This document shows, piece by piece, positions 1-13,035 of a stretch of DNA of 64,000 nucleotides (the first letter of the stretch is position 1; the number at the start of each line of letters is the position of its first letter). The notes below the pieces were generated by a model. That model was given only the letters and a program-made list of their open reading frames with translations, did no database searches and was not told where the DNA came from. Location of the stretch: assembly GCA_026545225.1 (NCBI GenBank), contig CM048845.1, positions 86,951,033-87,015,032 of the forward strand. Direction: 5' to 3'. A program made the translations under genes and the position numbers. Source of the stretch: Cornus controversa (lineage: Eukaryota; Streptophyta; Magnoliopsida; Cornales; Cornaceae).

Positions 1-3000
1 AAAATTTGATTAACACACTTTGTACAGAGATCTAGAAAAGTGAAAACGTGAAGTTGAGGCCTAATCAAATTCTAAAGGGTAAGGAAGTGAACCATATAAG
101 CCTTAGCCCAATAACTCATCCAAGTCTAACACCAAAGGCTTTGAAACTTTTACCTTCTAAAAGCCCAGACAAGAATTATAATGAGCCCAAAAAACCCCCC
201 AATCCTCAAGTCCAACCATTCAGTGCACTAAGCAAAGCCTCATTTAATCCATGAAACAAAGCGTGGGTGATAATGTTGATGTCGAACTCTCACCATGAAG
301 TATTAAAACTCAAACAAATGGCACTACTCAAAGTTTATGGAAGCAGAAAACTTGAGTGATTCATATATAAGAGCCAAGAGTGGAACCTGTGTGGGAGGAA
401 ACAAAAAAACGTCATTTGGCACCGAAGTCTGAAGTGTTCAAAAAAAAAAATGTATACATGTTGATGAAGCAATGAAGTCATATATTTGCTTTGAAAAGAT
501 GGAGGAAGCCAGACTAAAGTGGCCCCAACCCCCTCAATAAAGGCTCTGGTGTTGAATTGTCAGGGAGCGGGAAACCCCCGTAACAGTTTCCCAGTTGAGG
601 AGATTAGTGCACCTCCATTCCCCATTGTTAATCTGCCTGTTAGAAATGAAAAATGCAAAAGGTCGTATGGAACATATTTGTAGATCTTTGGGTTCGTATG
701 AGATGTTTTTGGTCCCTCCCACTGAAAAATTGGGAGGTTTGGCCCTTCTTTACTCAAATGAATGGTCAATTCGAATTGTGGATTTTGCTGAATTTTATAT
801 TATTCTTGAAATTCATGAAATCTCAGGTGGTGATAATGGGTTCTTTACTGGGGTGTATGCTTCTTGTTCTGATGGGGACCGAGCTTTATAGTGGCGGTAT
901 TTACACAGCTTGAAATTTCAATTAGGGGAAAGATGAGTTTTGATCGGTGACTTTAATTCGATTCTTTACTCAGATGAAGAGCGAGGAGGTAGGATGAAAG
1001 AAGGTTAGATGATGCGTGATTTTAGAAACTTGGTTTCAGATTGTTATTTGACTGATCCTAGTTTCAAGGGCTTTTCATTTACTTGGAGCAACAATCAGGA
1101 TCCTGATAATTTCATTATGGCTAAGCTTGACAGGGCTTTATGCTCAAAAGAGTGGCTAATTAAATTTCCCCATTGTTCGTTTTCCCATCTTACTGTGTCG
1201 GGATCGGATCACGGAGTTTTATTGCTCTATTTGAATGATACATTTGTTAAAGTTAAAAGGCAATGGCATTTTGATGCTTAGTAGGTAAAAAAGCCTCAAT
1301 TCAATCATGCGGTGAATACAACTTGGGAGAGACCAGTCACAGGGTCGATGCAATTCTTGATTTAACAAAAGTTAGCTCAATGTAAGTCAAGTTTAAAATG
1401 TTGGAGCAGGGGACACGAGTTTAACTCGGATTTGAAAATTAAAGAGATTCAAAGCAAATTGTTAGAGCTGAAAGATAGGGGCGACAACTCTTTTAAAGCA
1501 TAAATTGGGAAGCTTGAACTGGAGCTTCGCGAGGCATTAAGGGAGGATGAGTTATTTTGGAAGCAAAAATCCCAAGTTGATTGGTTGAGTTACGGAGACA
1601 AAAATACAAAATTCTTTCATCACAAATCCCAAATACGTAGACGAAAAAAATTGATTATAGGTCTCGAAGACTCAAATGACATCTGGCAGGAATCAAAGCT
1701 TGAGGTGCGACAAATTGAAGAAGCTCATTTTTCTGAGCTATTTGCATCGCAAGGGGTCAATGGTTGGGATGAGTTCTGGTCTCTTATTCCTTCCACGGTT
1801 TCTCATGACATGAACTCCATTTTACTTGCACCTACTTCTGAGGCCGAGTTGCACCAAGTTATTTCAGCAATGGAGGCTTTCAAGGCCCCTGGACCAGATG
1901 ACCTTACGCCACTTTTCTATAAATCAAATTGGAACCTTATTAAAAGTGATTTAGTTGCATGGTTTAACTCATTTCTCTCTGGGGGTTACCTTCTACGAGC
2001 TTTAAATCATACAAACATTGTTCTTATTCCCAAATTCGTAATCCAACAAAAATTACCTAGTTCAGACCTATCTCTTTATGCAATGTGATCTATAGATTGT
2101 TCTTGAAGGTACTGGCTAATCGATTAAAACTTATTCTCCCAAATCTGATTTTGGAGAACCAATTTGCTTTTGTTCTCAACCGCCTCATACATGATAATAT
2201 TGTTCTAGCCTATGAGCTTTTGTATATTATGAAGACGAAAAAGCGAAAGACAAAAATGATGGCTTTGAAGCTTGATATGGCCAAAGCTTACGGCAGAGTG
2301 GAATGGGTTTATCTGGAGCATATGCTTATTCAATTGGGTTTTGATCTCCGATGGGTTCATGTGATCATGGAATGTCTTCAGACTACGTCATATTCTATCA
2401 TAATTAATAGTGAAAGTGGGCATTATTTTATTTTTTCGAGAGGCCTCCACCAAGGAAACCCATTATCTCTTCTTACTATGTACAGAAGGTCTTTTTATCC
2501 TGTTAAAAAAAGCATAACAGAAAAAAAAATTAATTGGCCTGTCAATTTGGATCCGGTGTAATCCCATTTCCCACTTATTCTTCGCAGAAGGTGCTCTTTT
2601 ATTTTGCTAAGCCAATATTGTTCAAGCCTTTCATCTCAAAATGATTCTCGCACGATATGGCTCCCTTACTCGCCAGTTGGTTAATTTTAAAAAATCAAGT
2701 ATTTATTTTAGCAATGGAACTAATTTTCAAGTGAAGGGCCAACTTTAGAGAATTCTGGAAATTTAACATGTGGACTGGATCAACTGATATTTAGGTTTGC
2801 CTTCCATCCTTGATAAATCTAAAGTTGTTTCTTTTAATTTTCTTGTTGATCAGGTATCTGCAAAAGTCAAGACTATTAAAGGAGAATTCATGTCAAAGAC
2901 GGGACGTGAGACTCTCATCAAGTCGGTTTTGGCAGCTCTTCCAAATTATGTCATGCTAGTTTACAAACTTCCAAATATTGTGATCTCAAAGCTTCGAAGA

Positions 3001-3556
3001 AGATTTTTAAATTTTTGGTGGAACGAAAAATCTCAATCATCAAAGACAAAGTGGGTTTGATGGGAAAAGTTGTGCTCTCATAAGACTGATGGTGGGCTGG
3101 GCTTTTGGAATTTAGAAGCTTTTAACCTGGCTCTCTTGGCCAAGTTAGCATGGTGTTTGGAAGTCGAGCTCTTTGTTGGTTTAGTCTCTTAAACAAAAAT
3201 ATTTTGGACAGTGCTCTTTTTTTAGTTCTGACCGTAAGAAAGGGGCATCATAGATTTGAAAGAGTCTTCATGAAGTTAAATATGTGATTGCGACAGGATT
3301 GAAATAGCGAATTGGAGATGGAAAGTCAGTTAACATTTGGTCTAATTCATGGCTGTCGGGCTTGTTTGATTGTAAAATCTCTTCAATGCCTGGAAATGAC
3401 CATTTGGGAACAGTTGCAGATCTCATTGATTATGAGAGAAGATGTTAGAAAATTGATATTTTTGATCAGTGCTTTAATCAAAAGGATAGGGAGAAGATTC
3501 TACAAATTTTTGTGAGAGTCATGATGGAAAAAGATGAAAAAATTTGGAGCATGACT
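1..3556 (+). mobile_element. Degenerate LINE (L1-type non-LTR retrotransposon), endonuclease and reverse transcriptase remnants
   Basis: Broken reading frames in all three + frames together cover a plant L1-type ORF2. An apurinic endonuclease-like part lies at about 540-1281, with GDFNSIL (near 950), FTWSNNQ and KLDRAL (near 1080-1140) and a SDHGVLL ending (near 1205). It is followed by the linker with YGDKNTKFFH (1585) and the reverse transcriptase, where FKAPGPDD (near 1875), YGRVEW (near 2290) and GLHQGNPLS (near 2440) are recognisable. The catalytic ADD box appears to have become AEG near 2585, and frameshifts or stops occur near 890, 1005, 1281, 2085, 2561 and 3058, so it is dead. The C-terminal region (3060-3540) fades and stops abruptly near 3556, where different repeat sequence begins. 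Positions 1-530 may be ORF1/5' sequence but I could not recognise it. Confidence 0.85.
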
Positions 3557-5600
3557 GTCACGCATCAATTTCCAACATGAACTTGTCCATTAAACCTTAA
3601 TGAACATCTAAACCTTTCAAATATTCCGAAAACTTAACCCTACATATGCAATTATATAAGCGTATATTCATCACCATTCTCCCCAATGGGCCCCGCATTA
3701 ATTCATACACTGCATATCCAACATAATGTGGACTTCAAATTTCAAACAATCAAAAGCATACTTTCGCACAATCGAAATGCTAAGTTCGCACAATCAAAAT
3801 TTTGAGTTCGCACGATCGAAAATCTCGATCAAACAAAGTACTATCGAGATCCCCCTTGGAATTTAACTTAACTTTCATCGAAATTTTTGCTACAAGTTCG
3901 CACAATCGAAGGCTTTTCGATCATGCGAAAATGGCATTCCGCACAATCGAAATGACCTTTTGCAAAATTTCTGCAACCTCACACTTTGTCCATTTTATGC
4001 TCAAATTTATTTTAGCAACCTAGAATCAACTACACAACATTGCAATCATAAATGCACTGCAAAAACATCATACATTTGATGCGTTGGATACAAAATCATC
4101 ATTTTCATACATACATCTCATTTTACTAATTCATCAACACAACCATTCTCACAAGTTTATATATATATATATATATATATAAATGAACATAAATAAAGAA
4201 TCATCATTTAAATTGGCTAGCATCTACCATGCTCATATTGTATGAGATCATAAGGCATAAATAATACTTATTTTTGAAACATAAATGGTCTTTACATGTT
4301 CGCCACATGCATATAATCCACAATCCGGACATGCATTCAAATAAAATATTTAAAGTCTTTAAATGAACCGATACTGCTCCATTCTAACTTTACCGTTGGG
4401 GAGACTCCATCACTTATTTTCCATTTCCTGAAAAGAGTTAATACTCGTGGAATGAGCTACAACACGCTTAGTAGAAATATCTAAAACATAATTCTGTAAG
4501 TCTCGTGAATACCATATAAGCATACATTTACATTTAATCATGTTAAGCAAATATCCGGATATCATAACCATCACAAGCAATGTATAATGCAACGTGATAT
4601 GCATAACTCCATCATACTTTCCACACATCATATTAGGTTTCGACTTTACAGGAGCAATCCCACCTAACCAAGGCTCTTATACCAATCCACCTCATCGTAA
4701 GACTCCATTTTAGGAAGTATCCTCTTCCATCTAACTACGGCTCCTTTACCGGTCCACCCCATGAGGGTTCCTTTTTTCGGATTACCTCGCCACTAGTCAA
4801 AAGGATTATACTGCCCAATTGAGCTCAACACCCTCACCATATGTTTTCCAATGAATGAAGATGGATTCCAAATACTCATGCTAAATGTGCACATACAATT
4901 CAAGTTAATGTAACATTTAATCATCATGCTTACACAATTTCCAAATAAACATCACATGCATTCACATTAAGCATATTCCAAGTCTTCCACATTTCGTATC
5001 ATTTATATTAAAAATTAATCATGCTTTACACTTAAAAATGCTTTCAAGAGTTTTTATCAAACACATAAGTATCACCTTCACATATACACATAAAAACACA
5101 TAATTCTTTCACATTTCAATTCACACATACTTCATAATTGTCTAAGGCAATTATAAATATGTACTCATCATATTTAATATAGAGAATTCATTAAATGCAT
5201 AATTTAACATACTTTAATATTGAAAAACATCTAATCATACCTGCATAACAAGTACCCTTTTGTTGAAGGTCGTTCGAGCTTTTCCTGGGTGTATGACAGG
5301 GGCTACTTTTGCATCGTAGCGCCTAGTAATTGAACATTGGTTCGAGACATTTTCTCTACCCCTTCGTACCCTGAAAAAGCAAGGTCACCTTATGTCCTTG
5401 AATCGATAACCATCTTTCGACTAACCTAGCCTCCTCCATCCCTCGGGACCAATTGTCTATCGACTACGCCTTTCGACCTTATCTTAGGCCCTGACTCACC
5501 CTCCGTGAACGAACCTTGCGGAAGAACTCTTAGATTTTCGGGGTATTGAATTTTTACTAATATTTCATAAACAACCAATATACTCACAAAAATTATAAAA
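3557..5600. repeat. Repeat-derived, gene-free stretch; possible remnant of a Ty3-type LTR
   Basis: No credible coding frame is present. The left edge reads TGTCACGC..., resembling the end of the LTR found at 36848, and abuts the LINE abruptly, so an LTR insertion into the LINE is plausible; no matching right end was found. The stretch contains five or so copies of a TTCGCACAATCGAA-like motif (3763-3960) and an (AT)n tract near 4161-4182. The rest is AT-rich sequence with no recognised features. Confidence 0.4.
3763..3960. repeat. Cluster of TTCGCACAATCGAA-like short repeats
   Basis: The motif TTCGCACAATCGAA, itself an imperfect inverted repeat (TTCG...CGAA), recurs at roughly 3763, 3785, 3807, 3896 and 3938 with small changes. 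Spacing is about 22 bases for the first three and then irregular, so this is a motif cluster and not a simple satellite. Confidence 0.6.
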
Positions 5601-5639
5601 ATCATGAGTGAGAGATGCCTACCTTAATTTGAAAGACTT

Positions 5640-5830
5640 CATAATTATTTCTCCAAATTCTCAACCAAAAAAAACCAACTTTCTCCGTATAATTAGCTTC
5701 GCCTCTCGTACAGAAATCACTTTTACGCGTCTCTTCTGTCTCTCCTCCCCCCTCCGCTGTTGATTTTCCGACAGACCGACCGTTGACATCAACATGGGAA
5801 AACCCTAGATTTCGTTTATTGGCGGGAAAA
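5640..5830 (+). promoter_or_regulatory. H2A.Z 5' region: short uORF, telo-box and E2F-like site next to the start codon
   Basis: The sequence before the H2A.Z start changes to CT-rich leader (about 5690-5770). A minimal upstream frame ATG GGA AAA CCC TAG lies at 5794-5808. It overlaps an AAACCCTA telo-box at 5800-5807, a motif common in 5' regions of plant growth and chromatin genes. GGCGGGAAA at 5821-5829, the reverse complement of the E2F-type TTTCCCGCC, ends one base before the start ATG. These are exact string matches; their use is inferred. Confidence 0.5.
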
Positions 5831-8800
5831 ATGTCTGGCAAAGGAGCGAAAGGTCTGATAACGGGCAAGTCCTCTTCTGCCCCAAACGGGGCCAACAAGG
5901 ACAAAGACAAGAAGAAGCCCGTCTCTCGCTCTTCTCGCGCTGGTCTCCAGGTTCTCTCCCTCTCTCTCTAAAGCATAGACCAAATATATATACTCTCTCT
6001 CTCTCTCTATATATATATATATGAATTTCCAATTAAGTTAAAAAGGTCACGATATTTTCCAGATGAGGGTTTACAGGGAATGGGATAGTTAGAAAACCTT
6101 TTCTTTTAATTGGTTTACTAATTGGTAGCTGTTAGATGGTGAGCTTGGATATTTTTATTAGATGTTGAAGTGGCAAGGCCAAGGATTTATGAGCTGAGCA
6201 TTCTGAGGATAAGTTAACCCATTCTTAAAGCAGCACTAAAATTACCTGAAAGTCTGTTATTTTCTAGAACTTTATTTGAGTTAAATTCAGCCTATTAATC
6301 AATCAAGCTTGATAAACACCAAATAGAGACACAAAGGAGAAAATTTGAATGGTAATATGCAAAATCATTCCATTAAACAACTTTAAGTAATCACAAGTCT
6401 TGAACAATACCGAAACAGCTCACAAAGACAATAAAATTATCAACAGGAACAAAAAAATTAACCGTAAGCAATGTGGTGCCAAAAGGGTTATTTTCTACCA
6501 TCTATGTTGCTCAAGTAAATCACACTAATTACACTCGAAGAAAAGTATCGTTCAGAATCATAATTCCAGAAAATTACATGATTGTGGCCTTTTAAACTGT
6601 TTGTGGAAGGAAATGAAGGCAGTGTGATTAATTTTTGACAGGCATTGGAAACATTTAGAACAAGGTTTTATCCGTAAGTATGGAACGATCCATCGATGAC
6701 ATTGGGAATACCTCTGATCACCATCAATCACGAGAGAAGATATTATGAAGAGAGTAGAAGAATAGAGATAGCAGCCATCATATTAAAGTTGCTTTATGTG
6801 TCAAGATCTAAAGGACATATCACACAAGTCACTTAAGTTAACATATGCATTGCATGTGAATGCTTAAATAATGTGTACACCCACATTTAAAGGTTATAGA
6901 AAAGATGGAAAAAATAAAAGTACCAATGTCTAACTAAAGAAAATTAAGATTTTAAGACTATAGTGTACCTTAATTCTTAAACAAATTTGGGATCCTAAGA
7001 AGGATGGACATAGGGGGCCCATAATAAGACATTTATTTGATAATTAATGAAAAGTTTTTCGTAGAAAGGTAGACAAATCTACCTATATATCTCTTTCTAG
7101 CTGTTATTGTGAGGTTAATGAAAGTAGTCACAAGGTTTTCTTCGTAGTGATTGCCTCAAAGTTGATTTAACAGAAAGCACATCACATTCGAGTAAGAGTA
7201 GTTGTCTGGCAATACAAGCCTGTGAAGAGTGATGATGTTGATATCAAATTGTGGTTGCTTTCAATGAGGTTAGATGACTGATATACATAGAGATAGGCTA
7301 TTGTTTGGTACAACTGCAGGGAATCGGACTGTCAAATATGAAAATGTATTTAAGTTCGGCAGAAATCATTTCATGCTAATAAAGTCAAAATTTAGGTCTG
7401 TACCAATCCGTCCCCTATTACCCTAGATTGATGGGACCAACATTTATTAATGATCTTTTTAGTTCGCTACATGGTGCGACTAGACCTCATGAGACTTTCC
7501 CACTTGAGGATGAAAATAATGATTTTTTTTTACTTACTTCTTGAGCTCTAAGCTTATTTTTATCGGTTGATATGGTCGAGGTGGCAATGTTGGGATGATT
7601 GTTAAGTTCATTGTTGTGTTTGCCTCCAAAGTTTATGCCCTTGCCAAGAAGTCAGCATATTTTTTTAGGGTTCCACTGACTCCATTGTTTCAAATGGCTT
7701 TTTCTGGACAGTGCTCCCATTTGTTTGTTTAGATCTCCCTTGACCTACCTTTCTTCTCTAATTTTTTATTTTTTTACTTTTTGGTGCTTGGGTGATTCAT
7801 GCTTGTTGGGTCCAATTTCTCCTTCATTGTGTTCACCTTTTAGGAATTTTGGTTTAGGTTGCCTCTTCTAATATATATATATATATATACAGTTTTATGA
7901 CACATTGAGTAATTAATATATATATATATCATAAAACTGAGTTTTACACCTTTTTCTCGAGCTATTATTTCGAAGGTAATCAACAAGGAATTGTGTGTTC
8001 TTTATTCATATCTAGCTATTAAGCTTCTTATTTATTTATTTATATATTATTTTCTTGGTAAGTTGTGAGTACCTTTTTATTTTTCTCGTTTGTTTCCTAA
8101 ACGTTGCTTTCCTCCTCTCTCTTGATCAATTATGGCCCAATATTTATTTTTATTCTCTTCTTTCTCTCCTCAATGTTTATATAATGTGGTAAAATAAGAA
8201 AAGAGAATAATTGGAAATTCTAAATGCCTCGGCAACTAATTTTGATCTGATCTCAAGCATGAGAAGCTTGATTGATGCATGATATTCTGTATTGTCTTGT
8301 CCTAGACTAATATTTTCAATTCATTTTGGCTGGTTCAGTAACATTATTAGAACAATTGTTATCAGGAAGGCAACAAGGGAATCCGCCAATCTTGAAACTT
8401 CACGGTGGTGCTCATGGCAATTTCAAAGCTGTATAATCTTGATGAACTTGCTAATATTCTTTTGGAATTCCAGGGATCCACTCATGTTGAGAAATTAACT
8501 TCACCTTGTAAATTTCAAGGGTAAAAAGAGGAGTAAAATATGTTATATCACATGAGAAGTGTTGACATGATATCTAAAAGGGAGATGTGGGTTAATTGAT
8601 TCTTATTGCTAACAATTAAATATATATCTACATATATAGTTATATACACAATCCTTATAAATGTAAGATGAGAGAAATGGATTGTTAGCGTTAAAGGGTT
8701 TTGGAGGAGATTCAGTGGAAGAGTTAAACGATTGTTTGAGGGAAGAGAAAGAAAGCAAAGAAGAACCTAGCTCAAATAAAATAAAGTCAAATAAGAGTTA

Positions 8801-11154
8801 ACTCAAACCTTACAGATGGATATGAAGAAAGAAGAGATCCAGTCTTTAGGAAATTGACTAGATATATTGTCATTATTCACCTCATGTTATGATAAATTTT
8901 CTATAGTAGCTTGACATATTTACAATCATGAGGATGTGTACCAGACAGCGCAACACACTTTTCCATTTTTCACCTTCCTTTAAACCAAACGGATCCTTTG
9001 AATCAGATGTCCCTAGAACAAGAAGTTGCATTAACACATTATATTAATATAGCAGCATGAACAGCTGGAGCTGGCTCTTCGGCGGAAAATGGGCGGTCCA
9101 GAAATTCACTAGATTTCCATGTCCAGACCATGAACAAGAGAGTGGAGATATCATTCTGAAGATGGGGACTTTTAATACACTCACATTGACATTGTTGAGT
9201 AATTAATGAACATCTTAGGATGGTTATATAACGAGTTGAGGACGTTGATTGTTTTTGTTTTAAGGAAGAATAGATAGTAATAGAATGAGAATGTGGCTTG
9301 TGGATTTTGTATTTGATAGCTGTGAGATAAGAAATAGAAATGGGGTATAGATAATAGTGGAGTTTGAATCAAATTCATTGTTTTGAGATTACTAAATTTG
9401 AGTTCTTAAAACTGTAGTACACGTGGAATTTAGATCTAATTACTATTTTTACCTTGCTCACGAGACCTGAATGGGATATACAGCAATTGACATGTATCAG
9501 CTTTAGACACTAAATTTAACTCAACTCACCTAAAGTGTTACTCCAACTATTTGGTCGGATACATAAATCCTGTTTTGCCATTTGGTCTATCTTGGGTGAT
9601 AACTTCAGTTAAACCATGCTCCTATGCATTTTCCACAATGTCGATATTGGCCATGTCTTTTGTCCTTTTGGAAACTATGGATTTGATTGTTTGAGTGGAG
9701 CCCAAGAGAGAAACAGAGGGCATTCGATATTTATGCTGAAGAAAGCATACAATAGAGTCAGTAGGTGACATAATTTTTGTTTGTAATGTGGGGTAATTTT
9801 GCAAATTGCAGTGCTTGATACATTTACCAAAACAAGTGCAAAATGATAAAACATGAGGCATCAATATTCCAACAATTTCTTGAATGGGAAAGTGATGCAG
9901 GATGGGTAGGGGTGCCTCGATATCAAAATTGAGGAAGAATAAGAGAATGAGAGAGGAGAGAAGAAAAGAGAAGAAGTAGGAGAAAGAAATGTGCAATCTT
10001 TGTATATTCAATTATCAATAATAATAAAAAGTATCTTCTCAATACCACAAACCACATATTTATATAAGCGCCAAGGAAAAACCCCAATCAAATACTACTA
10101 CCAAACATAAAACACTAAAATACTAAATTATTAAAATATCCTAAAATTAAAACATTACTAAAATAATAATAATAAATAAAATTCAACCCTAATTATCTAT
10201 CTTTCCCATGTCTCTAATAGTAGAAGCAAAACACGTGCACTTCAAGCTCTCGGGCCATGTTTGGTTCTCCATAAGAAAGATACTCTCATTTTCAGTTATT
10301 ATAATGGGGAATCATAAAGACAAGCATTAGAAAGTATGTGTTCCTTGAAGATCAATTGCAAATTTATTCACATGTTTGTATGTGGCTATGTTTGTTGATT
10401 TTGTCAAGTGAATAGGAAGTCAGCTTAGTATTGGAGTTGAGAATATCTAGGAAAATTTCAAATGGCCTTGTAGTATAGTGCCATTCTATTATGATTGAAC
10501 TGGATATATGTTTTTAATATACTTGGCAAATAAAGACTGATAGTGTGAAGGTGGTCAAGATATTCACCACATGATGTGTGATGAAGGAACCTGGAAATTG
10601 AAATCTGCAATGCAAAAAGTTCAACTAACTTATTCGTCTCACTAAAAGTTGTGGTCTTTTGCGAGGTCAAATTTACAAGCAATAGTGAGGAAGACAGTCT
10701 GCAATGTAACACGTTTTTAAGGGATTGAAAGTTGAGGACTTTTTCCTTTGCGATGTTTTGTACTTGACCCAGCAGAACTTGGTGGTTTGTGTTTCTTGTG
10801 AACTGAATAACATGCTTTTCTTGTATTTGAAACCATTTTGTCTGAAATGCACTGCAGTTCCCTGTGGGTCGAGTTCACCGTATACTGAAGTCAAGGGTTT
10901 CTGCTAATGGGAGGGTTGGAGCTACTGCTGCGGTTTATACAGCAGCTATATTGGAGTATCTTACTGCAGAAGTGCTGGAGTTGGCGGGGAACGCTAGCAA
11001 GGATCTGAAGGTAAAGCGCATTACACCAAGGCATTTGCAGCTTGCAATCCGAGGGGATGAAGAACTTGACACCTTAATCAAAGGAACCATAGCCGGTGGA
11101 GGGGTTATACCGCATATCCACAAGTCACTGATCAACAAATCGTCAAAGGAATAG
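5831..11154 (+). CDS. HTA9: Histone variant H2A.Z (HTA9-like), two exons
   Basis: Exons 5831-5950 and 10858-11154 join in phase at ...[13 protein letters not shown]... to give 138 residues, the usual length for plant H2A.Z. Exon 1 is the short Lys/Ser-rich tail; exon 2 carries the whole histone fold, with [20 protein letters not shown] and [40 protein letters not shown] marks the extended acidic patch and the H2A.Z-specific C-terminus ends at [11 protein letters not shown]. There is no SQEF tail (as in H2A.X) and no SPKK tail (as in H2A.W). H2A.Z replaces H2A in nucleosomes near transcription starts through the SWR1 complex and affects responsive gene expression. The intron is 4907 bases and opens with CT and TA runs. 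An AATAAA lies at 11520-11525, about 365 bases past the stop. The choice of HTA9 over HTA8/HTA11 rests on the neighbourhood and is less certain than the H2A.Z call. Confidence 0.95.
5951..10857 (+). other. Large intron of the H2A.Z gene
   Basis: GT-AG intron of 4907 bases without a believable coding frame. It begins with a CT/TA microsatellite (5985-6020). It contains an 11-base inverted repeat, CAGTTTTATGA...TCATAAAACTG, bracketing AT-rich DNA (7890-7943), and an LTR-like repeat at 9893-10240. The remainder is AT-rich with no feature I can name. Confidence 0.8.
9893..10240 (-). mobile_element. LTR-like fragment, same family as the copy at 26653-27060
   Basis: This stretch starts TGATGCAGGATGGG and shares with 26653-27060 the same order of landmarks: purine-rich GAGAATGAGA..., an AATAATAATAAAAA run, TTTATATA followed by a shared AAAC/CCC block, CTAAAATACTAAA..., and CCCTAATT...ATCTATCTTTSCCC. 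The second copy carries a primer-binding-like sequence on the - strand side of its TGATGCAGG end, which orients the family on the - strand. It lies inside the H2A.Z intron. Confidence 0.45.
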
Positions 11155-11159
11155 TTTAG

Positions 11160-13035
11160 ATTTATTTATTTACTTATTTTTTTTAAATGTTAAGAGCATG
11201 TTTACTTCGGCTTGTTAGGTTGTACTCTTTAGAACATGGAAAGAATGTACTGGAAACATTGACAAAAGTCTAATGTGAGGTTGCTGCTTTTCTCCTCTGC
11301 CATCAAGGTGAGGAGGCTGCTTTTCTACCCTGTGCCATACTGTGATTCGAGCTCCTTTACAGCAGAAAATTGTTGAGTTGTACATTGTGGTTTAAAGAAT
11401 GCATTTCTTCCATATCTTATACTTTAGTTGTGCAATTCTTCAGTATCTTTGATTTTAGTTGAATTTCTGCATAAGAGGAACATGATTGGTGTCGCCGTTA
11501 GTGAACGAGTCACTATGTGAATAAAATGGATCTAATGTGTGTACATGTACTCTATTTTTTTAAGAATACCGAGGCCACAATTACCGTCAGCAAACATAGT
11601 CGAAATTCAAACATTTGGCTAGAATCATACTTTTATCCAAGTTATCTATTCAAGCTCAATTACTCGCGTGAAATTTCACGCAATTTCGCTCAAGTCTTCA
11701 ATTTCAAGGATCAAATCGTAATTTTGACTCGTTTCCATCCATAGCTTTCGGTCTAGTTTCAATAATCAATTCCACTTCAGTTACGTGAAATTCTTTTAAC
11801 TCAGTGTCCAATTCTAATTAAGTTGAGGTTGGGCTTATCCTGCATTTTTATAAAATTAGGAGCGAGTTTAAAAAGAGTGTTAGAAAGCCATATCACCCTT
11901 TCCTCATTAATAATAATAAACATTCTATTATTAACTAGAGTTTTTTCTTTATTTCCTGATAATTTGGAATTGTAATAACAATGTTTAGAAAATTGGTTAT
12001 TAAGATTGTAATGTTTTTCTTAATTCTTATATTTTTCTAAAATTTTATTTTGAATTTGTTCAAGATTTTTTTTTTCCTGTTTTAAAAATATGTATAGCAG
12101 GAGATGAGACGGTTGTAAAAGAATACTTTTTATTTGAGCGATGAATTTGGGCAGAGGTGTCACATCCCAAATCAATGATAAAAGCTTCTCAAAGTCGAAA
12201 GTTTTTGACACCTACAATGTGAGTCAGGGCAGCAAACTTTTATCACGGCCCTTTTAATTATACGTGATATAATAAAAATAAAAAAGATAAAGAAAAAATA
12301 GACCTAAAGAACCCACAAAAAAATCAAGCATAGAGAATAAAACTATTATCTGAAAACTAGATTAACAAAGGGTTGTTTTATACTCCATATAACATTATTT
12401 TATAATTATATGAAACTGTCTGATGTTTTTTAGAGTTCTAAACAGACCCCCTAATATTTGATGACATTCACATTTTCGGACTTGTAAATTCAAATTTTTA
12501 CCGTTACACCAAAATATGGAAGGGTAAAGTTTTACGGATTGCCATTGTTTGCAGTTTCAGATTCACCATTATACAAATTACGCATCAATCTATATAGAAG
12601 TATATCTTCAACTGGAAGACTGCATTATAGTACACAAACGTCAATATGTTATGACACTACAAAAATTAAATAGTAACTGATGTGATTTTTTTAATCAGCC
12701 TGTTTAATAAGTACACTGTCAAAACTAAATTGCACCCAAAAGAAAAAATAGAAATAAAGTTCTTTTATTTATTTATTATTATTATGTTAACTAGATGCAT
12801 TCTAAAAAATTGATTCTTATTTCAATTACTTCATTTTCTTTTTTCTTTCTTTTTTTCCTTTTTTTTTTTCTGTTAATTCCTAAGGAACGTGATTTTTACC
12901 TTCTACTCTTCTGTCAAAATTTTACCAGAGATCATTTTGCATGCTCAGACACCTTATCACAATGGAATGCTTATCCATTGATTATTATAATAATAACCTT
13001 TGTTATAACTGTTTATCCATTGATTATTATAATAA
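11160..13035. other. 3' flank of H2A.Z and AT-rich intergenic DNA
   Basis: The first 360 bases are probably 3' UTR of the histone gene. Beyond that I see only AT-rich sequence and a short direct duplication: TTATCCATTGATTATTATAA occurs at 12971 and again at 13013, just before the MITE at 13036. Confidence 0.5.

Noticed and set aside
10935..11138. 67-codon frame antisense to H2A.Z exon 2
   Set aside because: Shadow of a highly conserved coding exon.
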